Assembly (NCBI GenBank): GCA_045648145.1
Contig: JAZRNK010000140.1
Coordinates: 1-8,529 of the forward strand
DNA length: 8,529 bases
Source of the DNA: UMGS172 sp045648145
Lineage (GTDB): Bacteria > Bacillota > Clostridia > Oscillospirales > Acutalibacteraceae
Reading direction: 5' to 3'
In this document: positions 4,275 through 8,529 of the stretch, in pieces
Layout: each line of letters opens with the position of its first letter
How positions within the stretch are numbered: the stretch's first letter is position 1
The notes under the pieces: generated by a model
What the model was told of the DNA's origin: nothing
The model's input: only the letters and a program-made list of their open reading frames with translations
Databases searched by the model: none
Program-made: the position numbers and the translations under genes

Positions 4275-5477
4275 ATGAACATTAAATTAACTTTTTGTGT
4301 AGAAACGCTTCCATTTTCTTTTGCGGCACACAAGGATGGGCAAAAAACACTTGAAGCGAAGGCTTTTGAGGGTGGTTTGACGGTGTCGGTTTTGTATGAT
4401 TGTGACAGCACACCGCTTGAGCTTAGAAGCGAGATTAAAATTGGTGACAGCGTTGAGGTTGTGTTGCTTGATTACCGAATTGAGCTATATATAAACGGCA
4501 ACTTAAGTGATGAGGAGTGGCCGGCGGGCAACCGAATTTTTGAGTTTGGTGACAGCATTTTGCCAAGCGTAAACGTTCGTGCAGAAGAGTATATTGAAAA
4601 GCAGTTTGTCGCTCCAAATATTGTTTCAAGTTTTCAAAATGCGGAGGGTTGGTATCCCGGCAACGGTGTTTTTGTGGGTGACTGCATGCCGTATACAAAA
4701 GACGGAGAATATCACGTGTTATACCTTAAAGACCGTCATCACCACAAGAGTAAGTGGGGCTTTGGAGCACATCAATGGGAGCATATATCGACCAAGGATT
4801 TTAAAACTTGGTTTGTTCACCCTATGGCAGTGCCGATTACTGAGGCTTGGGAACATTCTATATGCACAGGCTCACACATACGCTTTGGCGAAACGGAGTA
4901 TCTTTATTATACGGTCAGAGCCGGCAAGGGCAAGGCAGCACCTATTTGCCGAAGTATTTCGAAAGACGGGTACCACTTCGAAAAAGACAAAAACTTTGGC
5001 TTTACGGTTTCTAAAAAATATCATTCCATTAGTGCCAGAGACCCTAAGGTGATAAAGGGCGCAGATGGATTTTTTCATATGTTTTTGACAACAACATTAG
5101 TTGACGCGGGCAAGGGGTGTTTAGCTCACTACGTATCTAAAGATTTGGAAAACTGGGACGAGTGCGCAGAGCCTATTTATATTGCGCCGTCGTCAGAGCA
5201 GCCCGAATGCCCCGATTATTTTGAATATAATGGGAAATTTTATTTGGTTTTCAGTCTTGGTGGCAAGGCGCATTATATGGTATCAGACAAGCCATTCCAA
5301 GACTTCAAAATGCCACAAAATCACATCATTCCTTGCGCGAGCGTACCTAAAGGTGCAGAGTGGAACGGGCGGATTGTTTTTGCCGGTTTTAAATCGATGG
5401 GCGGTTATGCAGGCTCGATGACCTTTAAAGCAGCAACAGCTGACGAAAACGGAGAGCTTATATTTGAGGATTTATAA
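4275..5477 (+). CDS. GH32-like glycoside hydrolase (five-bladed beta-propeller), cytoplasmic
   Basis: A 400-residue protein. Residues 1-115 are an N-terminal beta-rich domain with no catalytic motif; LYINGNLSDEEWPAG (71-85) recalls a concanavalin/LamG-type strand pair. Residues 120-400 form a GH-J type propeller. RDPKV (255-259) matches the GH32/GH68 transition-state-stabilising RDP motif. ECPDYF (311-316) matches the EC(P)D motif that supplies the acid/base Glu, here Glu311. The nucleophile Asp of the usual WMNDPNG block is probably Asp136 in GVFVGDCMPY, which is a clear departure from sucrases and invertases. There is no signal peptide, so the substrate is likely an imported or phosphorylated fructoside or a related small sugar. 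The start is the ATG at 4275 after GGTGG (4264-4268); a GTG at 4260 is in frame but has no good site. It is a single-gene unit with its own promoter and terminator. The exact substrate is not readable from the sequence. Confidence 0.87.
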   Translation: MNIKLTFCVETLPFSFAAHKDGQKTLEAKAFEGGLTVSVLYDCDSTPLELRSEIKIGDSVEVVLLDYRIELYINGNLSDEEWPAGNRIFEFGDSILPSVNVRAEEYIEKQFVAPNIVSSFQNAEGWYPGNGVFVGDCMPYTKDGEYHVLYLKDRHHHKSKWGFGAHQWEHISTKDFKTWFVHPMAVPITEAWEHSICTGSHIRFGETEYLYYTVRAGKGKAAPICRSISKDGYHFEKDKNFGFTVSKKYHSISARDPKVIKGADGFFHMFLTTTLVDAGKGCLAHYVSKDLENWDECAEPIYIAPSSEQPECPDYFEYNGKFYLVFSLGGKAHYMVSDKPFQDFKMPQNHIIPCASVPKGAEWNGRIVFAGFKSMGGYAGSMTFKAATADENGELIFEDL

Positions 5478-5492
5478 ATTTAAGTGACAACA

Positions 5493-5521
5493 AAAAACAA
5501 CTCCCTATGGGAGTTGTTTTT
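5493..5521 (+). terminator. Intrinsic terminator after the glycosidase gene
   Basis: A perfect 13-bp stem, AAAAACAACTCCC (5493-5505) with GGGAGTTGTTTTT (5509-5521), around a TAT loop. No post-gene repeat element precedes it. Confidence 0.93.
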
Positions 5522-5536
5522 GACTATAGTTTTAAC

Positions 5537-5565
5537 TTGTGTTGTTTAGGATAATATGTTATAGT
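5537..5565 (+). promoter_or_regulatory. Promoter of the pyrophosphatase-like/ECF/larA operon
   Basis: TTGTGT (5537-5542), a 17-base spacer and TATAGT (5560-5565) lie 26 bases upstream of the first start codon. No operator or riboswitch fold is apparent in the short leader. Confidence 0.65.
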
Positions 5566-5591
5566 AATTTTAAGGAAACAGTATTGGAGAA

Positions 5592-5963
5592 ATGATGGTG
5601 ACTAAAGAAGAACGAAAAGCCTTAGTGCAGAAGTATCTTGGCAAGGTTGTTGACATTAAAATTGACCGACCCATAGGATACGTACATAAAAAAGAAAAAT
5701 ACACGCTTTATTATCCCATTAATTACGGATATATTCCCGGGGTTTTGGGTGGTGATGGCGAGGAGCTTGACGTTTATCTACTGGGAGTAAACAAGCCGGT
5801 TAAGGAACACGCCGTTAGAATAATCGGTGCTGTTTGTCGAAAAAATGACGTTGAGGACAAGCTGATTGCTGCACCTGAGGGTATGAGTTTTAGTCTTGAG
5901 CAAATGGCAGAAAGCATACGTTTTCAAGAGCAATATTATGACACGTATATTGAAACGGTGTGA
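5592..5963 (+). CDS. Short, divergent class I inorganic pyrophosphatase-like protein
   Basis: A 123-residue cytosolic protein. YPINYGYIPG (41-50) and GGDGEELDVYLLG (53-65) match the core of soluble type I pyrophosphatases, which hydrolyse PPi to two phosphates with Mg2+. The usual D-G-D-x-x-D metal site reads D55-G-E57-E-L-D60, and the later D-x4-D-x-K site aligns to R83-x4-E88-x-K90. Two metal-ligand Asp are thus conservatively changed and one is lost, by eye alignment to the E. coli enzyme. At about 120 residues it is also shorter than the usual 160-180. It may be a pyrophosphatase with altered activity or a relative acting on another phosphoanhydride. The start is one of ATG 5592, ATG 5595 or GTG 5598; GGAG at 5586-5589 is spaced best for the latter two. 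First gene of a three-gene operon; its stop overlaps a GTG of the next gene. Confidence 0.85.
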   Translation: MMVTKEERKALVQKYLGKVVDIKIDRPIGYVHKKEKYTLYYPINYGYIPGVLGGDGEELDVYLLGVNKPVKEHAVRIIGAVCRKNDVEDKLIAAPEGMSFSLEQMAESIRFQEQYYDTYIETV

Positions 5964-5968
5964 TAAAA

Positions 5969-6508
5969 ATGGAAAGAAAACTAATTAAAAAGACCGTTTT
6001 GTCGGCTTTGTTTTTAGCCATTGGCATAGTTTTGCCGTTGTTGACAGGGCAGATTAAAGAGTTTGGTGACAGTTTGTTGCCGATGCATTTGCCTGTTATG
6101 TTGTGCGGCTTTATTTGTGGGCATAAATATGGTGCGGCGGTAGGTCTTATAATGCCGTTTTTAAGGTCGGCAATTTTTGGAATGCCGCCGATGTACCCAA
6201 ACGCAGTGTGGATGGCATTAGAGCTTGCGACATACGGTTTTATAATTGGCCTTGTTTATAAGAACAGAAAAAGTGACAAGATTTTATGGGTGTATACATC
6301 GTTGATAATTGCTATGCTTTCGGGACGCGTTGTGTGGGGCATAAGCAAGGCTTTGCTTTTAGGTATTAAAGGTTCGACGTTTACCTTTTCTGCATTTTTA
6401 GTGGGTGGTTTTGTCGACGCCTTTTTGGGTATTGTTTTACAGCTTGTTCTTATTCCAAGTGTTATGATGATTTTGAAAAAATTCAAGGTTGGGGGTAGTA
6501 CGAAATGA
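5969..6508 (+). CDS. ECF transporter S component (vitamin/cofactor-precursor uptake)
   Basis: A 179-residue integral membrane protein with about five to six hydrophobic helices (roughly 8-25, 37-56, 58-72, 77-98, 107-123 and 140-171). It opens with two Lys-rich blocks before the first helix, and the block MHLPVMLCGFICGHKYGAAVG followed by a PF-LRS-FGMPPMYPNAV-MA-EL pattern is typical of S components of energy-coupling factor transporters. These bind one vitamin or cofactor precursor and share an EcfA/A'/T energising module coded elsewhere (group II arrangement), which is absent here. The substrate is not readable. The start is taken as ATG 5969; GTG 5960 overlaps the previous stop as GTGA and is an alternative. 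The stop overlaps the larA start as ATGA, so the two are translationally coupled, which suggests that the imported compound relates to the racemase or its nicotinate-derived cofactor. Confidence 0.87.
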   Translation: MERKLIKKTVLSALFLAIGIVLPLLTGQIKEFGDSLLPMHLPVMLCGFICGHKYGAAVGLIMPFLRSAIFGMPPMYPNAVWMALELATYGFIIGLVYKNRKSDKILWVYTSLIIAMLSGRVVWGISKALLLGIKGSTFTFSAFLVGGFVDAFLGIVLQLVLIPSVMMILKKFKVGGSTK

Positions 6509-7779
6509 AAACGGTTGTTTTCCCGTACGGCAAAGAAAAGATAAGCTATGATTTTAAAGAGGACGAGTTGATAGGAGTATTGACCTCGTCTATTGAGGAT
6601 TACAAGACTGATTTGAGCGAAACCGAGCACGTCAAAACGGCCTTGCAAAACCCGATAGGCTCTGAGCCTCTTTGGAGGTTGGCGCAGGGTAAGGAAAACA
6701 TTGTTGTTATAGCAAGTGACCACACAAGGCCGGTTCCGAGTAAGGTTATTATGCCATTTATGTTGGCTGAAATCAGAAAAGGCAACCCTTCTGCTAACAT
6801 TACAATTCTTATTGCAACCGGATGTCATAGAGGTACCACAAAGGACGAGCTTGTGGATAAATTTGGTGAAGAAATCGTAAATAACGAGAACATCTACATA
6901 CACGACTGTGACGACGAGGACATGCTTGTAAACATCGGAACGCTACCGTCGGGTGGAGAATGTAAAATTAACAAGTTGGCATACGGTGCCGATTTGCTTG
7001 TGGCTGAAGGCTTTATCGAGCCGCACCTTTTTGCAGGCTTCTCAGGTGGTAGAAAAAGTGTTTTGCCCGGTGTTTCTGCGCGTAAAACGGTTATGGCAAA
7101 TCATTGCGCAGAGTTTATTGCGCACGACAACGCCAGAACGGGCATTTTGGTTGACAACCCTATTCACACTGATATGCTTTGGGCTGCCAAGCAGGCAGGT
7201 CTGAAGTTTATTGTTAATGTTGTTTTAAACAGCGAAAAGAAGGTTATTTACGCCGTTGCAGGTGACGTTGAGCAGGCGCACAAAAAAGGAACAGACTTCC
7301 TTTCTTCGCTTTGCAGAGCCGAAAGAAAAGAGGCCGACATTGTTATCACCACTAACGGCGGATATCCGCTTGACCAAAACGTTTATCAGGCGGTAAAGGG
7401 TATGACGGCGGCTGAAGCAACGGTTAAAAAAGACGGTGTAGTTATTATGCTTGCCGCATCTGATGATGGAACGGGCGGCGACCATTTTTATCACCAGTTG
7501 ACCGACGAACCAGATGTTGAGAAGAATATGCAACTGTTTTTAAGCCGTGGCAGAAACGAAACTGGCCCTGATCAGTGGCAAGCACAGATTCTGCTTAGAA
7601 TTCTTATGCGCGCAACGGTGATATATGTATCACATATGTCGGATGAGCTGGTTGAGAGCATGCACATGATACCAGCAAAAAATATCGATGAGGCAATAGC
7701 AAAGGCAAAAGAAGTATTGAAAAAGCAGAACGTTACAATAACCGCCATCCCCGATGGAATAGCAGTTATGGTCAGATAG
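6505..7779 (+). CDS. larA: LarA-family nickel-pincer racemase (lactate racemase or homologue)
   Basis: A 424-residue cytosolic enzyme. LarA interconverts D- and L-lactate using the (SCS)Ni(II) pincer cofactor NPN, tethered to a Lys; homologues racemise or epimerise other 2-hydroxyacids. Known functional residues of Lactobacillus plantarum LarA appear here at the same numbers: Asp72 and Arg75 in SDHTRP, His108 in TGCHRG, His174 and Lys184 in EPHLFAGFSGGRK, His200 in MANH, and Tyr294 and Lys298 in YQAVKG. Length equals that of the family (about 420-425). The start is ATG 6505 after GGGGGT (6490-6495), overlapping the stop of the S component. It is the last gene of the operon, ending in a strong terminator. 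The cofactor genes larB, larC and larE are not in the window and must be elsewhere. The true substrate may be lactate, malate or another hydroxyacid. Confidence 0.93.
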   Translation: MKTVVFPYGKEKISYDFKEDELIGVLTSSIEDYKTDLSETEHVKTALQNPIGSEPLWRLAQGKENIVVIASDHTRPVPSKVIMPFMLAEIRKGNPSANITILIATGCHRGTTKDELVDKFGEEIVNNENIYIHDCDDEDMLVNIGTLPSGGECKINKLAYGADLLVAEGFIEPHLFAGFSGGRKSVLPGVSARKTVMANHCAEFIAHDNARTGILVDNPIHTDMLWAAKQAGLKFIVNVVLNSEKKVIYAVAGDVEQAHKKGTDFLSSLCRAERKEADIVITTNGGYPLDQNVYQAVKGMTAAEATVKKDGVVIMLAASDDGTGGDHFYHQLTDEPDVEKNMQLFLSRGRNETGPDQWQAQILLRILMRATVIYVSHMSDELVESMHMIPAKNIDEAIAKAKEVLKKQNVTITAIPDGIAVMVR

Positions 7780-7786
7780 ACAAACT

Positions 7787-7821
7787 AACCCCACAAGCAC
7801 GAAAGTGTTTGTGGGGTTTTT
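7787..7821 (+). terminator. Intrinsic terminator after larA
   Basis: A 14-bp stem with one G-T wobble, 7787-7800 with 7805-7818, closes on a GAAA loop and is followed by T5. Confidence 0.94.
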
Positions 7822-7973
7822 GTTAATAGGCGGTTTTTGAAAACCAATCGGCAAAATTGCATTAAGCGACAAAAATTGGCAAACGACGCAAAAAAACCCA
7901 AAATTGCGCGAAATCTCACAAAAAGCGGCAGTTTATTTTATGTTAAATCTGATTTATAAACGGGGTTTTTTCA
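7822..7973. other. AT-rich intergenic stretch, no gene seen
   Basis: No coding frame with a ribosome-binding site is visible on either strand. The only symmetry is GGTTTT-TG-AAAACC (7832-7845), a 14-bp palindrome that could be an operator half-site pair or chance. Several A-runs (for example 7890-7897) may bend DNA upstream of the next promoter. Confidence 0.35.
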
Positions 7974-8002
7974 TTGACTACATAGTATGATTGTGCTATA
8001 AT
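7974..8002 (+). promoter_or_regulatory. Strong sigma-A promoter of the acyltransferase gene
   Basis: TTGACT (7974-7979), a 17-base spacer and a consensus TATAAT (7997-8002) preceded by TGTGC, an extended -10. This is the closest match to consensus in the window. It gives a leader of about 65 bases. Confidence 0.9.
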
Positions 8003-8076
8003 TACAAAATAAGGTGGGTAGGTATGCCCGTTTAATAAAATGTGTAAAAACAGTGTCTTAATAAGAGAGGGAAGAA

Positions 8077-8529
8077 ATGAACAACAATCTTCTCATTGTC
8101 GGTGCCGGAATGTACGGTGTTGTCGCAAAGGAAATTGCAGAAGAAACAAACAGATTTCAAAAAGTCGATTTTGTTGATGATGGTTTGACGCAAGCCTATA
8201 ACGGCGACCGTGTTGTAGGAACAACGGCAGATATACAAAAACTGTCACAAGAGTATAACTGTGTTATTGTTGCCATTGGCAATCCTCAAATCAGGCTTTC
8301 TTTGTTGGAGAGGCTTGAAAAAGAGGGCGAGTTTAATGTTGTGAGCCTTATATCTCCCCGCTCCTTTGTATCACCGTCTGCATCCTTGGGCAAAGGTGTT
8401 TTTGTTGAGCCTATGGCGGTGGTACATGCAGGCTGTAAGGTTGAAAATGGTTGTATTGTTTCGGCAGGCGCAGTTGTAAATCATTACAGCACACTTCGCG
8501 AGGGTGTTCATGTTGACTGTAATGCAACG
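8077..8529 (+). CDS. NeuD/PglD-type sugar O/N-acyltransferase, 3'-truncated
   Basis: The frame opens at ATG 8077 after GAGAGGGAAG and stays open to the right edge (151 residues, no stop). Residues 4-66 form a Rossmann-like half (LLIVGAGMYG at 5-14, strands DFVDD and CVIVAIGNP) that holds the sugar nucleotide. Residues 90-151 are hexapeptide repeats of a left-handed beta-helix (FVSPSASLGKGVFVEPMAVV, then VENGCIVSAGAVVNH) that binds acetyl-CoA. His136 in GAVVNHY aligns with the catalytic His of PglD; the usual following Asp/Glu is Tyr here. Such enzymes acetylate UDP-amino-sugars or sialic-acid precursors for surface glycans, so this is probably the first gene of a glycan or aminosugar operon reaching beyond the window. 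A complete protein would have about 200-210 residues, so the last quarter is missing. Confidence 0.9.
   Translation, partial: MNNNLLIVGAGMYGVVAKEIAEETNRFQKVDFVDDGLTQAYNGDRVVGTTADIQKLSQEYNCVIVAIGNPQIRLSLLERLEKEGEFNVVSLISPRSFVSPSASLGKGVFVEPMAVVHAGCKVENGCIVSAGAVVNHYSTLREGVHVDCNAT

Noticed and set aside
6256..6903. Long minus-strand frame opposite the S component and larA
   Set aside because: It is antisense to two well-supported coding genes and has no recognisable domain or ribosome-binding site.

Overview
The window reads as chromosomal DNA of a low-GC Gram-positive bacterium, most likely an anaerobic gut-type Clostridia. The support is purine-rich Shine-Dalgarno sites, sigma-A promoters with extended TGn -10 boxes, strong U-tract hairpin terminators, an ECF-transporter S component, a LarA-type nickel-pincer racemase and a clostridial XRE-TPR regulator. 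All genes point to the right. No integrase, transposase or relaxase gene is visible.

The left half (about 1-4225) is an AT-rich accessory region of single-gene units: a 5'-truncated unknown protein (2-469), an XRE-TPR regulator (923-1708), a small two-helix membrane protein (2126-2638), a GC-rich structured RNA locus (about 2781-3033), and a TIR/deoxyribosyltransferase-like protein (3160-4053). After each of the four protein genes lies a related element of about 50-60 bp that abuts a long hairpin terminator. Between the first three genes, the stretch from terminator to next promoter holds an array of small perfect hairpins joined by a constant 7-8 nt linker. The linker is TATGTAAT in the first array and GTGAAAT in the second, and in both it flips to its reverse complement halfway. 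The two arrays lead into near-identical promoter segments. This repeat/terminator/hairpin-array/promoter layout makes the region look like a row of exchangeable gene cassettes, and it is the most unusual thing here.

The RNA locus at about 2781-3033 has an 8-bp 5' hairpin, a three-way junction, further hairpins, a textbook tRNA T-arm ending in CCA, and an immediate intrinsic terminator. I could not match it to tRNA, tmRNA, RNase P RNA, SRP RNA or 6S RNA.

The right half (4226-8529) has higher GC and looks like ordinary metabolism: a cytoplasmic GH32-like glycosidase with its own promoter and terminator; a three-gene operon of a short divergent pyrophosphatase-like protein, an ECF S component and a LarA-family racemase with all its known cofactor and catalytic residues (5592-7779); and, behind a strong promoter, the start of a NeuD/PglD-type sugar O/N-acyltransferase that runs off the right edge. 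The 50-60 bp elements and arrays are absent here apart from one small hairpin at the boundary promoter.
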